Origin: Synergistaceae bacterium
Lineage (GTDB): Bacteria; Synergistota; Synergistia; Synergistales; Synergistaceae
Assembly (NCBI GenBank): GCA_031269245.1
Contig: JAISZL010000095.1
Coordinates: 1 to 35,640 of the forward strand
Length of the DNA stretch: 35,640 nt
Direction of reading: 5' to 3'
Shown: positions 15,645 through 23,828 of the stretch, piece after piece
Layout of the letters: every line of letters starts with the position of its first letter
Position numbering within the stretch: position 1 is the first letter of the stretch
Program-made: the position numbers and the translations under genes
The notes under the pieces: generated by a model
The model's database searches: none
The model's input: only the letters and a program-made list of their open reading frames with translations
Told to the model about the DNA's origin: nothing

Positions 15645-16697
15645 TCAGCGGCCCGCTTCGGTGCACTCCTCCCACAAACGCCATCCGTTGCGGCCGTGCT
15701 CCTTCGTCATGTACATGGCGGAGTCCGCCTTGGCCAGCATGACACCCTCGTTCTGCCCGTCGAACGGGTACAGGCTTATGCCTATGCTTGCCGAGATGTA
15801 AACCTCTTCGTCCTTGATCTGGAACGCGTTGGTGAGGGAGAGGCAGATTCTCTCCGAGACCTCGCGGGCCGTTTGGGCACAATTGTCGACGCTGAGATCC
15901 GTCAACAGGATGGCGAACTCGTCGCCGCCTATGCGCGCCACCACGTCGGCATCACGGACCTCCGAGTTGATCCTGTCCGCCACCTTAACCAGCAGGTCGT
16001 CGCCCGCCGCGTGGCCGAGCGAGTCGTTCACTCGCTTGAATTTGTCGATGTCGAGGACCAGCAGGGCGCAAGCCGCGTCGTCGCGGCGCTTGGAGCGGGC
16101 CAGCTCCTTGCAGAGGCTCGCGGAGAAGAACGCCTTGTTCGAGAGCCCGGTCAGCGGGTCGTGCGTTGCCTTATGGTAAAGCATGTCCTGAATGCCCTTG
16201 AATTCGGAAATGTCGAACAGGGTGGCTATCCCAGCTATGAAATTGCCGCCGCGGTCCGTCGCGGGAAACGCCGCGACGTGCAACCATCTGCCGTGTCCCG
16301 AGTCGGACGGCTTGACGAGCAGGTTGCACTCCATCCGCTTTTCGTTCCTTACGGCCTCGTAAACCGGATCCATGTCCTCCGGCAGCGGCATCCCCGGGGA
16401 CGCGCAAAAGTTCGTTGCGGCCCTGACGCGGGACCACGTCATGCGTTGTTTGGGGAGCTGGTCGAGTTTCAGCAGGTCGAGCGCCGCGCCGTTCACCAGC
16501 AGGACCGAATCGTCCCTGCCCACCGCCACTACCCCGTGCGACGCCTGGCCGAGCAGGGAGGAAAGTATCTCCGCGCTCACGCGGGAGATGCTCTCCATCC
16601 CGGACTCCGAGCCTGAATTCATGAAAGCCCTGAAAGCATCGCCCCAACCGTCCTCATTGAGCTGGAAAAATGGAACAGTCGCCTTTGACAAGCCCAA
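15645..16697 (-). CDS. PAS-GGDEF diguanylate cyclase
   Basis: Makes the second messenger c-di-GMP from two GTP. An N-terminal region (about 1-45) is followed by a PAS/PAC sensor (about 45-172, with HGVVAVGRDDSVLLVNGAALDLL and GNFIAGIATLFDISEFKGIQDML) and a GGDEF domain (about 175-345, with HDPLTGLSNKAFF, LDIDKFKRVNDSLGHAAGDDLL and the active motif RIGGDEFA). An RxxD inhibitory site (RDAD) lies five residues before GGDEF, so feedback control by c-di-GMP is expected. No membrane segment is seen. The start is a TTG at 16697 or two codons later; an AGAGG precedes both. It follows the nitrilase-like gene by about 30 bases on the same strand. It converges with the radical SAM gene. Confidence 0.9.
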   Translation of the reverse strand: MGLSKATVPFFQLNEDGWGDAFRAFMNSGSESGMESISRVSAEILSSLLGQASHGVVAVGRDDSVLLVNGAALDLLKLDQLPKQRMTWSRVRAATNFCASPGMPLPEDMDPVYEAVRNEKRMECNLLVKPSDSGHGRWLHVAAFPATDRGGNFIAGIATLFDISEFKGIQDMLYHKATHDPLTGLSNKAFFSASLCKELARSKRRDDAACALLVLDIDKFKRVNDSLGHAAGDDLLVKVADRINSEVRDADVVARIGGDEFAILLTDLSVDNCAQTAREVSERICLSLTNAFQIKDEEVYISASIGISLYPFDGQNEGVMLAKADSAMYMTKEHGRNGWRLWEECTEAGR

Positions 16698-16729
16698 AAC
16701 CTCTCTTCAAAAACGTTAAAGTAAAGATT

Positions 16730-17503
16730 TCACGATAATATCGTATAAATATCGCTCCGTCTATCACTTTCAATGGATAAATTTCTGCGCGTTCTCTTGA
16801 TCTCACCCAAGTCCAGCAAGACGGACAGGACTCCCTCCTCGCGTCCAAGCCTCCCCAGGACGTCCCCGCTTGGAGAGACTATCATGGAGTTTCCGTGGAA
16901 CTTCCCGTCCTCGGTCTCTCCCGTTCGGTTGCACGCCACGACGAACGCTTGGTTCCACGCAGCGGTGGCGCGAGCGGTGATCTCCCAAACGCCGTTCGCC
17001 TCGTCACACCACCTGGAGGCCACGAAAAAAATTCTGGCGCCGGCGAGCGCGATCGGGCGATGGAACTCGGGGAAGAGCATGTCATAGCTCGTCATAACCG
17101 CGCAGACCACTCCGCCGGCGTCGAAAATCCCCGCACCGCATCCGGGTTTGAATCTCTCGTTCTCACCCTCCTTTGACGACAGGTGAACCTTGTCGTAGAA
17201 CGCGTATCCGCGTCCCAGGTCGTCCACGGCCCACGCCCTGTTAGCGACGCCGTCCCCCGAGGGCCACGGCATGGTTCCAGCAACGGCGTGTATGCCCCTA
17301 GCGGCGCAGAGGGCCGACAATGAGGCCAGGGCGCTCCGGGACTCGCCCGGCGCGGCGCGCGAGCCCGTCCACAGCTCCGGCAGCATGAGCAGGTTGGGCA
17401 TCTCGCTCATCGAGCCGGCCGCATCGAGGGCCCGCTCGACGTTCCGCCTCGCGTTGGATTCCGATGCGTCCAACTGGATGATTGAGACGGCGAATCGGTC
17501 CAA
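16730..17503 (-). CDS. Nitrilase-fold protein with Ser in place of the catalytic Cys
   Basis: A 257-residue carbon-nitrogen hydrolase family protein. Two catalytic residues of the superfamily are present: Glu in LMLPELWTG and Lys in FYDKVHLSS. The nucleophile position is changed: the usual ICYDxRFPE reads MTSYDMLFPEF here, with an AGC serine codon where Cys is expected. A second cysteine sits five residues earlier (VVCAVM) but not at the active position. GNSMIVSPSGDVLG near the end is normal. It may be inactive, act as a binding or regulatory subunit, or use Ser. Its gene follows agmatinase by 30 bases, so a ligand related to agmatine, N-carbamoylputrescine or putrescine is plausible but inferred. 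Confidence 0.85.
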   Translation of the reverse strand: MDRFAVSIIQLDASESNARRNVERALDAAGSMSEMPNLLMLPELWTGSRAAPGESRSALASLSALCAARGIHAVAGTMPWPSGDGVANRAWAVDDLGRGYAFYDKVHLSSKEGENERFKPGCGAGIFDAGGVVCAVMTSYDMLFPEFHRPIALAGARIFFVASRWCDEANGVWEITARATAAWNQAFVVACNRTGETEDGKFHGNSMIVSPSGDVLGRLGREEGVLSVLLDLGEIKRTRRNLSIESDRRSDIYTILS

Positions 17504-17533
17504 CTCAGGCCGGTCCTCTGTCCTCGGGAAATT

Positions 17534-18379
17534 TCATGAGTACGCGATCAACATCTCGCGCAGCAGCTTGCACGCGAGAGCGGTGGACGTCCCCGACGAG
17601 TCGTAATGAGGCGAGAGCTCGCACAGGTCGAAGCCTATGACGTCAAGCCCCTTGAGGTTGGTGAGTGCGTCGTGGAGCGCGCGGAACGACATGCCCCCGG
17701 CCTCTGGCGTTCCCGTCCCTGGAAACTCCGCTGGGTCGATCACGTCGAGGTCGACGGTTATGTACACGGGCCGGGACGCCACCGCCTCGGCGCAGCTGTC
17801 GATGCTGTTCGCGTTGAACAGCTCCATCTTGACGTGATCCATAGCCCACTCGAACTCCTCCCTGCTGCCCGACCTGATGCCGAACTGGTATATCCTTCCG
17901 TCCCCGACGAGGTCCCAGACGCGGCGCATGACCGTGGCGTGAGAGAGGGATTCCCCCATGTAGTCCCGCCTCAGGTCGGCGTGGGCGTCGAAGTGGAGAA
18001 CGGCCAGGTCGGGGTAGCGGACGGCGGCGGCGCGGACGGCGCCGAAGGTGACGAGGTGCTCTCCGCCTATCATGACAGGCATCTTGCGGTCGTCGAGGAC
18101 CTTGCCGCAGAACGCCTCGATGGTGTCCAGCACCCTCCCGGCGTTGCCGAAGGGAAGGTCGAGATCGCCCGCGTCGAAGATTTTGTAACTGGACAGATCG
18201 CTCCTCAGATATGGGCTGTACGTCTCTATGCCGATGGACTCACCGCGCATGGCGGAGCTGGCGAACCTGGCGCCTGGCCTGTAGGACGTCGTCGAGTCGA
18301 ACGGGGCGCCGAAGAGGACCGTGTCCGCGTCGCAGTAAGGGGAATCGCAGCTTATGAACGTCTGTACGTTGAGCTCCAT
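17534..18379 (-). CDS. speB: Agmatinase (ureohydrolase family)
   Basis: Hydrolyses agmatine to putrescine and urea with two manganese ions. The 281-residue protein has all family motifs: VMIGGEHLVTFGA, VLHFDAHADLRRDY, SHATVMRRVW, and VYITVDLDVIDPAEFPGTGTPEAGG with the metal-binding Asp residues. GFDLCELSPHYDSSGTSTALACKLLREML at the end is also typical. Length matches the family. It is the first gene of a three-gene minus-strand operon with the nitrilase-like protein and the diguanylate cyclase. A strong promoter lies at 18537-18565, giving a leader of about 150 bases. A related guanidino substrate cannot be excluded from sequence alone. Confidence 0.92.
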   Translation of the reverse strand: MELNVQTFISCDSPYCDADTVLFGAPFDSTTSYRPGARFASSAMRGESIGIETYSPYLRSDLSSYKIFDAGDLDLPFGNAGRVLDTIEAFCGKVLDDRKMPVMIGGEHLVTFGAVRAAAVRYPDLAVLHFDAHADLRRDYMGESLSHATVMRRVWDLVGDGRIYQFGIRSGSREEFEWAMDHVKMELFNANSIDSCAEAVASRPVYITVDLDVIDPAEFPGTGTPEAGGMSFRALHDALTNLKGLDVIGFDLCELSPHYDSSGTSTALACKLLREMLIAYS

Positions 18380-18536
18380 GTCAGTCGTCCCGTTCGAGAG
18401 GTTTCTTGACGTATCGCCGTCTATGGTAGTTCTGTATGGAGTTTATCTCATTGTTGAACCCATAAAGCTGGATCTTCTTTTTCAATCCCGTCTCACGTCC
18501 CTTCCTGATATGGCCCTCATGAAGGAGGACTGGATA

Positions 18537-18565
18537 ACTATACAGACCGGGGGGGATATTGTCAA
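18537..18565 (-). promoter_or_regulatory. Near-consensus promoter for the agmatinase operon
   Basis: On the minus strand TTGACA (18565-18560) and TATAGT (18542-18537) are 17 bases apart. Transcription would begin near 18530, about 150 bases before the speB start. The leader has no pattern I recognise as a known riboswitch. Confidence 0.8.
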
Positions 18566-18648
18566 AGCGCCTGGCGCGGAGGAGGATATATGGATCATAA
18601 TAACAAAATATCGCGTTCATTTATTAGAGAGCGATTTGTTTTTTACTC

Positions 18649-18677
18649 TTGAAGTAAATTCCGAAATTGTCTATCAT
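18649..18677 (+). promoter_or_regulatory. Probable promoter for the HD-GYP gene
   Basis: TTGAAG (18649-18654) and TATCAT (18672-18677) are 17 bases apart in an AT-rich stretch. A start of transcription near 18684 agrees with translation from the ATG at 18748 and argues against the longer TTG start at 18667. Confidence 0.55.
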
Positions 18678-18747
18678 TACCCTGTTGGTAAAGACGTTTG
18701 TTCGCGTCGAGGGAGAGCTGATTTGCCGGAGGAGTGCGTCGGAGTTG

Positions 18748-20691
18748 ATGAGGATAAACAGGGCTGGCGGGGGGACCCGTCCGCGCGATTTTTTTGCTGA
18801 GTACGGACTGGAGATGGATGACCCGGATTGCGCGGAGAGGATCGAGTCGTTTCTCGAATCGTTCTCCGCGGAGGTCGACGCCATGATCTCGTCGATGCTC
18901 TCCGAGTTGCGGGAGGTCACGCACTCCGAGTCGGCGGTGATATACGCCGTGGACGGGAGATCGCTCATTCTGTCGTACGTTCGGAGCGACCCCCCGATCG
19001 ACGCCATGCATTGCGGCGGCGTGATGGCGCTTGGTGCTGAGTCCATATGTTCCTACGTCGCTAAGACGAGGAAACCCCTTGTGACGGGCGACGTACTGAA
19101 CGCCCCGGCTAACATGCCGTTCAGCTTCAACAGCGAGTTCGACAGCGCCACCGGCAGGGTGACGGTGTCAGCCGTGACACTGCCGGTGCTGGATGGGGTT
19201 GGCAACCTCGCCGGGCTGCTCCAGCTCATGAACCACAGGGACGAGGTGGAGGGGATGTCCCCCTACGAGGATTGGATGTTCGGGTACGCGCTGATCTTGA
19301 CGGAAAATTTTTCCTCGATTATAGCCGATGCGCTCGACAGCTACTTGGATTTGCTCCACCCGCGGCGGTGCGCGCCCAGCTCCAGGTCGTGCGAGGATAT
19401 CTCCGTCGGCGAGCTTTACAGGTCGATTCGCGGCCAAGTCTCCATGTCTGAAAGGCGGAAGAACCTGCCGTGGCTCTCAGGCTTGGGGACGGTGTGGTCG
19501 AGGAGGGACGTCCGCAAGGAGTTCAGTGTCGAGAAGCGCATCTCCGCCTACGCGCAGTACGTCAACCAGTTCGACGACGTGATCACGATCATAGAGATGA
19601 TGATGACCGAGGCCCGCGACGTCACGTGTGCCGCGGGGGGCGTGTTCTACCTCCTTGACGAGAACGACCTTCTGAGATTGGCGTACGCGCAGAACGACGG
19701 CGCCTTCTCGCATGGCTCGCGCCAGAGCCGCTATTTCAGCGGGGACGAGGCGGTCATCGACGATGCGTCCGTCGTCGCCTGGGCCGCACTGGCGCGTAGG
19801 ACCATCTGCGTCCCGGACGTCTCGGACATGCCAGACGGCATGATTCACGAGCGCGGCGGCATCTTGGACGATGTGTCCGGCGGCCGCGCCGCCTCGATCC
19901 TCACCGTGCCCGTTCTCGATTTCAGGAGCGGGCTGGTGGCGGTGTTCCAATTGACGAAAAGCGGGGATGCCGCGTCGCGGGGCGAGGCATTCGACGACGC
20001 CGACGCCGGTTACGCGGAGTTGCTGGCTAAGAAGACGATGCCCTACCTGACGAGGGCCATAATGACCCGCAGGCTGATAGACGCCATGCTCCGCATGTCA
20101 TACATGAGGGATCCCGTCGAGACTGGTTCTCACGTCAGGAGGGTGGGCGAGTTCTCCGCGGAGATATACAGGAGGTGGGCGGAGAACAGGGAGGTGAGCG
20201 AGGACGAGATAAAGGTGGAGGAGGATGCCCTGCGAGTCGCCGCCATGCTGCACGACATAGGCAAGGTCGCGGTGCCCGACGCCGTCCTGATGAAGCCAGC
20301 GAAGCTGACGGACGAGGAGTACGCCATCATCAAGACCCACTGCGCGAAGGGCGCCTCCATGTACGCTCTGGCCCATTCGAAGCTCGAGCACATAGCTTAC
20401 GACATAACGCTTCATCATCACCAGAGGTGGGACGGCAAGGGCTACACCGGCGACCCGGACGTCCCTGTGCTCGCTGGGGAGGATATACCGCTCTGCGCCC
20501 GCGTGACGGCGGTCGCCGACGTCCTGGACGCCCTGCTCTTCCAGAGGGTCTACAAGGCATCGTGGGAGTTCGACGACGCGATGGCGGAGTTGATGAGGAA
20601 CTCCGGCACTCAGTTCGACCCAGAGATAGTGGACGCGGCCTGCCAGATATCGGACACACTGCGGGCCATAGCGAGCCAGTATCAGCAGTGA
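18748..20691 (+). CDS. GAF-GAF-HD-GYP c-di-GMP phosphodiesterase
   Basis: Probably degrades c-di-GMP. In order: a short N-terminal part, a GAF-like domain (about 30-185, with AVIYAVDGRSLILSYVRSD and VTLPVLDGVGNLAGLLQLMN), a linker, a second GAF-like domain (about 280-430, GGVFYLLDENDLLRLAYAQND), and a C-terminal HD-GYP domain (about 455-640). Metal-site motifs LHDIGK, KTHCAKGASM and HHHQRWDGKGY are present, and LCARVTAVADVLDALL is typical. The GYP loop reads GYTG, so Pro is replaced by Thr. No membrane segment is seen, so the sensor is cytosolic. The ATG at 18748 is used; TTG 18745 is an alternative. It is divergent from the operon containing the diguanylate cyclase. Confidence 0.88.
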   Translation: MRINRAGGGTRPRDFFAEYGLEMDDPDCAERIESFLESFSAEVDAMISSMLSELREVTHSESAVIYAVDGRSLILSYVRSDPPIDAMHCGGVMALGAESICSYVAKTRKPLVTGDVLNAPANMPFSFNSEFDSATGRVTVSAVTLPVLDGVGNLAGLLQLMNHRDEVEGMSPYEDWMFGYALILTENFSSIIADALDSYLDLLHPRRCAPSSRSCEDISVGELYRSIRGQVSMSERRKNLPWLSGLGTVWSRRDVRKEFSVEKRISAYAQYVNQFDDVITIIEMMMTEARDVTCAAGGVFYLLDENDLLRLAYAQNDGAFSHGSRQSRYFSGDEAVIDDASVVAWAALARRTICVPDVSDMPDGMIHERGGILDDVSGGRAASILTVPVLDFRSGLVAVFQLTKSGDAASRGEAFDDADAGYAELLAKKTMPYLTRAIMTRRLIDAMLRMSYMRDPVETGSHVRRVGEFSAEIYRRWAENREVSEDEIKVEEDALRVAAMLHDIGKVAVPDAVLMKPAKLTDEEYAIIKTHCAKGASMYALAHSKLEHIAYDITLHHHQRWDGKGYTGDPDVPVLAGEDIPLCARVTAVADVLDALLFQRVYKASWEFDDAMAELMRNSGTQFDPEIVDAACQISDTLRAIASQYQQ

Positions 20692-21512
20692 ACGCGCGCG
20701 TGCACGACGTCGGCGGAGTTGAACAGGGTGAACTCGCCGCCAGTCGTCAGGACCAGCTCGCCGCCGTCCGTTATGTCCGCGGCTACGCCGAAATTCTCCC
20801 CGTCGTCGGATATTATCCTGACCTCCCTGCCTATCGTTGAGCACTTGGCCCTGTACTCCGCCATCAGCCGCTTCCTTCCCCCGTCATCGGACGCCATGGA
20901 GGATCGGGGCTCCAGCTCGTTCAATACGTCCGCCAGGAGCCGGGGCAGGTCCATTTTTTCCCCGAACGCCGCCAGAACCGACGTTGCCCGCGGCCGGCCG
21001 GAGGAGTCGGGGCAGGGCAGCTCGTCCTCCCGCCTGTTCACGTTGATCCCTATCCCAAGCACCGCGTAGTCCAGTTTTTCGCGCGTCCCGGAGCTCTCGC
21101 AGATTATCCCGCAGATTTTTCGCGCGTCCGCGAGCACGTCGTTGGGCCACTTTATGCTCACTCTGCCGCCGGAGCCGGGGAAATTTTTTTCAAGTGCGGC
21201 GGCAACAGCCAGGGCCGCGGCGAAATTCAGCGTGTGGGCGTGCCGCGTCTCGACATCCAGCCTGAAGATCGCGGAAAACGTCAGGTCAACGCGCGGGGCG
21301 GATCGCCACGACCGATCGCGCCTCCCCCTGCCGTCGCTCTGGTAGTCCGTGACGAACACCGTGCCGCCGCGCGCGCCGCCGCGCGCCGCCTCCTTGGCCA
21401 GGCCCTGCGTTGAAGGCATCTGGGGCGCGGAGCGTATTGTGTATCCCAGGCGCTCCGTCCGCAAAAATTTTCTGGCGCTCTCCCAATCGATGCGCCGCTC
21501 CGAGTCCGACAT
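20682..21512 (-). CDS. birA: Biotin--[acetyl-CoA-carboxylase] ligase, short form
   Basis: Activates biotin with ATP and attaches it to carboxyl-carrier proteins. The 276-residue protein has the catalytic domain (about 25-215): SAPQMPSTQGLAKEAARGG, TDYQSDGRGRRDRSW with the biotinyl-AMP loop, LTFSAIFRLD, IKWPNDVLADARKICGIICE and LGIGINVNRRE. A C-terminal SH3-like part follows. It lacks the N-terminal winged-helix of the E. coli protein, so it should not be a repressor of biotin genes. Its last bases overlap the end of the convergent HD-GYP gene by about 10 bases. Confidence 0.92.
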   Translation of the reverse strand: MSDSERRIDWESARKFLRTERLGYTIRSAPQMPSTQGLAKEAARGGARGGTVFVTDYQSDGRGRRDRSWRSAPRVDLTFSAIFRLDVETRHAHTLNFAAALAVAAALEKNFPGSGGRVSIKWPNDVLADARKICGIICESSGTREKLDYAVLGIGINVNRREDELPCPDSSGRPRATSVLAAFGEKMDLPRLLADVLNELEPRSSMASDDGGRKRLMAEYRAKCSTIGREVRIISDDGENFGVAADITDGGELVLTTGGEFTLFNSADVVHARVHC

Positions 21513-21598
21513 GGTTGCGCCGGTCCCCCCCTTCCGCCGATAAATCGGCGTTTCTGGGGTTATTCTATACCAATGCGCAACGGACGCGAGTGCCTCGC

Positions 21599-21627
21599 TT
21601 TACCGGCGCGGCCGTTTAATATATACT
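21599..21627 (+). promoter_or_regulatory. Probable promoter for gpmA
   Basis: TTTACC (21599-21604) and TATACT (21622-21627) are 17 bases apart, ending about 40 bases ahead of the gpmA start. The short region is shared with the divergent birA gene. Confidence 0.6.
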
Positions 21628-21665
21628 TCACGCCGTAAGAATAGCGGCAGCGGGAGGGATTTGGA

Positions 21666-22412
21666 GTGTATAAAGTCGTTTTGCTTCGTCATGGCGAGAG
21701 CGAGTGGAACAGGGAGAACCGGTTCACCGGGTGGACGGACGTACCCCTGTCCGACAAGGGCAGGGAGGAGGCGCGCGCCGCCGGGGCTTTGCTGAAGCGC
21801 GAGGGCTTCTCGTTCGACCTGGCGTTCACATCGGTCCTGAAGCGCGCCATAAAGACGCTCTGGCTCGCGCTGGAGGAGATGGACGAGATGTGGATCCCCA
21901 CTGAATTCTCGTGGAGGCTGAACGAGCGCCACTACGGCGCGCTTCAGGGGCTCAACAAGGCGGAGACGGCTGCCAAGTACGGCGACGCGCAGGTCAAGAC
22001 ATGGCGCCGCAGCTACGACGTCCGGCCCCCGCTGCTGGAGAGCGGGGACGAGCGCGACCCGTCGCGCGACCCGAGGTACAAAGGACTCGCCCAGGGCGAC
22101 ATACCGGCGGGAGAGTGCCTGGCCGACACGGTGGCCCGTGTCATCCCCTACTGGCGGAGCGCCGTCGTGCCCGCGATATCGTCCGGCAAGAGGGTGATAA
22201 TAGCGGCGCACGGCAACAGCCTCCGCGCCCTCGCAAAGCACCTGGACGGGGTATCCGACGAGGACATCGTGGAGATGAACATACCGACTGGCATACCGCT
22301 GGTCTATGAGCTGGATGGAGACATGAGACCAGTCTCGCGCGCCTATCTCGGCGACCCGGAGGCCATAGCCGCCGCCGCCTCGGCGGTGGCGAACCAGGGC
22401 AGGGCGGGGTAG
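21666..22412 (+). CDS. gpmA: 2,3-bisphosphoglycerate-dependent phosphoglycerate mutase
   Basis: Interconverts 3- and 2-phosphoglycerate in glycolysis and gluconeogenesis. All family features are present in a protein of usual length (248): the phosphohistidine motif [66 protein letters not shown], the second catalytic His in [16 protein letters not shown], and the [12 protein letters not shown] strand. The start is GTG at 21666 after a GGGAGGG. It stands alone, followed by a hairpin terminator. Confidence 0.96.
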   Translation: MYKVVLLRHGESEWNRENRFTGWTDVPLSDKGREEARAAGALLKREGFSFDLAFTSVLKRAIKTLWLALEEMDEMWIPTEFSWRLNERHYGALQGLNKAETAAKYGDAQVKTWRRSYDVRPPLLESGDERDPSRDPRYKGLAQGDIPAGECLADTVARVIPYWRSAVVPAISSGKRVIIAAHGNSLRALAKHLDGVSDEDIVEMNIPTGIPLVYELDGDMRPVSRAYLGDPEAIAAAASAVANQGRAG

Positions 22413-22450
22413 GCGGCGCCCGCAAGGGCTCCCGGCGCGCATAATAAATC

Positions 22451-22484
22451 AAGGAAGGCTCGGGGATTCGAAAGAGCCTTCCTT
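22451..22484 (+). terminator. Terminator after gpmA
   Basis: AAGGAAGGCTC (22451-22461) pairs perfectly with GAGCCTTCCTT (22474-22484) around a 12-base loop, then TTAGGTTTATT. The flanking A-rich side means it could also serve the opposite-strand ferredoxin gene. Confidence 0.75.
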
Positions 22485-22697
22485 TAGGTTTATTACGCGC
22501 GCCGGAAATTCGTTCGAGAACGCTGATTTATTGTTTTAAGGAAACGCCGATTAGATGGAGGGCAAGGATTCAAACCACTCTGAAACCAGCGCCCCCAAAC
22601 GCTTGAATGCCGTTTCGGCCATCTGACAACCAGCGCGTCATTTTAGGAGACAACGAGGCTCTTCGGCATTAGCGTCCGACCGCGAATCAGCCGTTGC
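22485..22697. other. Intergenic stretch with no gene seen
   Basis: Between the gpmA terminator and the ferredoxin stop I see no coding pattern, RNA gene or long repeat on either strand. Confidence 0.5.
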
Positions 22698-22874
22698 TCA
22701 GGGCTGAGAGATCGCGGTTACCGGGCACGTCGCTACGCAGGCCCCGCACTCTACGCAGGTCTCCTCGTCAACAGCGGCCTTGCCGTCGTTAACGGTGATA
22801 GCCGACGTGGGACACTCGCTCACGCAGGACTCGCAACCGGTGCAGACATCCTGATCCACTACAATCTTCGACAT
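22698..22874 (-). CDS. Small 2[4Fe-4S] ferredoxin
   Basis: A 58-residue electron carrier of the clostridial bacterial ferredoxin type. Two complete cluster motifs are seen: Cys11-x2-Cys14-x2-Cys17-x3-Cys21-Pro and Cys40-x2-Cys43-x2-Cys46-x3-Cys50-Pro, in a symmetrical protein starting MSKIVVDQDVC and ending TAISQP. AGGAGGG lies eight bases ahead of the ATG. The gene stands alone with a leader of about 180 bases from the promoter at 23062-23089. It probably serves general anaerobic metabolism, such as ketoacid oxidoreductases or hydrogenases; the partner is not seen here. Confidence 0.95.
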   Translation of the reverse strand: MSKIVVDQDVCTGCESCVSECPTSAITVNDGKAAVDEETCVECGACVATCPVTAISQP

Positions 22875-23061
22875 TACGCAAACCCTCCTTATCGATTGTT
22901 ATTTTTTGGGCTGGAAACGCCGGCTGAATCGCTAAAAGCGGTTTTGGCCGCCGCGAATAGCCGGAAACCACAAAAAAACCCTCCTGCCCCCCTTTCAGAC
23001 GTCCAGCGGGGGAGCAACCATTCATCAGTGATTTTATCTGTGAACCCGACACAACAGCAAT

Positions 23062-23089
23062 ATTCTAGCATAGAAAATGTAATGAGCAA
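23062..23089 (-). promoter_or_regulatory. Probable promoter for the ferredoxin gene
   Basis: On the minus strand TTGCTC (23089-23084) and TAGAAT (23067-23062) are 16 bases apart. It lies about 190 bases ahead of the ferredoxin ATG, in an otherwise non-coding AT-rich stretch. Confidence 0.5.
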
Positions 23090-23189
23090 GCAAAAAAACA
23101 ACGATGCGCCATTATGATTCGGGTTTATGATTCAGGCGGTAAATGCCGTTGCCCTGACAGGCGCGGGAATTGAGGCGGTAAAAGCGAAG

Positions 23190-23218
23190 TCGACACGACA
23201 GCCCGCAGGGTATAAAAT
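23190..23218 (+). promoter_or_regulatory. Probable promoter for the lemA gene
   Basis: TCGACA (23190-23195) and TAAAAT (23213-23218) are 17 bases apart, about 65 bases ahead of the lemA ATG. This supports the shorter lemA start. Confidence 0.55.
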
Positions 23219-23282
23219 AATTTGGCGCTTCGTACGTCGCCGTGATAAAATTACCGCGCAAGGACGTGAAGGAGGAATAAGA

Positions 23283-23825
23283 ATGGTTCTGATGGGTTTT
23301 ACCGCCATTTTTTGCCTTGGAATTTTAATACTGTGGTTCATCTACACATTCAATTACTTCAGAGGAAAACAGGCGCTCATAGATTTTTGGTGGGACGAGG
23401 TCGATATGCACTTGAAAATCCGCCACAAGCTCATACCGAACCTGATAGCGACGACTCATTCGAGGATGGCGGCGGCAGCGCCCATATTGGACAAAATAGC
23501 GAGCATCGACAGCAGGATACTGGGCAAATCCATCGACTCCAACGAAGAGGTGGAGCGTCTGGAGAATGACTTGAGCAGCGAGATGCACACGCTCCAGAAG
23601 GTATTCAAAGAGCATCGCGAGGCCCAGATGAACGAGGCGCTGCTCACGGTGATGAGCGAGCTCGTCTCCGTCGAAGGAAGGGCATCGTCGGCCTGTTTCG
23701 AGCACAACAGGCTCGTAAACGACTTCAACTCGTCGATAACGAGGTTCCCCGCGCGGATCGTCCTTGACGTGCTGCACTTCCACCCGCGGGAGAAGCGCGT
23801 ATTCGGCGTGATCAACGATACATGA
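23283..23825 (+). CDS. lemA: LemA family protein
   Basis: A 180-residue membrane-anchored protein of the LemA family, whose cellular role is unsettled. One N-terminal membrane segment (about 3-22, GFTAIFCLGILILWFIYTFNY) precedes a helical domain with the family hallmarks WWDEVDMHLKIRHKLIPNLIAT, a long coiled-coil-like middle, FEHNRLVNDFNSSITRFPARIV and a final HFHPREKRVFGV. The ATG at 23283 has AAGGAGG ahead; an upstream ATG at 23127 would add a non-family extension and overlaps the likely promoter. It is followed at once by pseudogene remains, so it may be a single-gene transcript. Confidence 0.88.
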   Translation: MVLMGFTAIFCLGILILWFIYTFNYFRGKQALIDFWWDEVDMHLKIRHKLIPNLIATTHSRMAAAAPILDKIASIDSRILGKSIDSNEEVERLENDLSSEMHTLQKVFKEHREAQMNEALLTVMSELVSVEGRASSACFEHNRLVNDFNSSITRFPARIVLDVLHFHPREKRVFGVINDT

Positions 23826-23828
23826 TGG

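Noticed and set aside
18381-18620. A 79-residue minus-strand open frame ending one base before the speB start
   Set aside because: A near-consensus promoter (18537-18565) lies inside it, so the speB transcript starts after its ATG. No ribosome site is seen and the protein is unlike any family I know.
22451-22484. CRISPR-like or repeat origin for the hairpin after gpmA
   Set aside because: It is a single inverted repeat with the size and place of a terminator; no spaced repeats occur in the window.
23127-23282. An upstream extension of LemA by 52 residues
   Set aside because: It covers the likely promoter (23190-23218), is not membrane-like and is not part of the family. The ATG at 23283 has an AAGGAGG.
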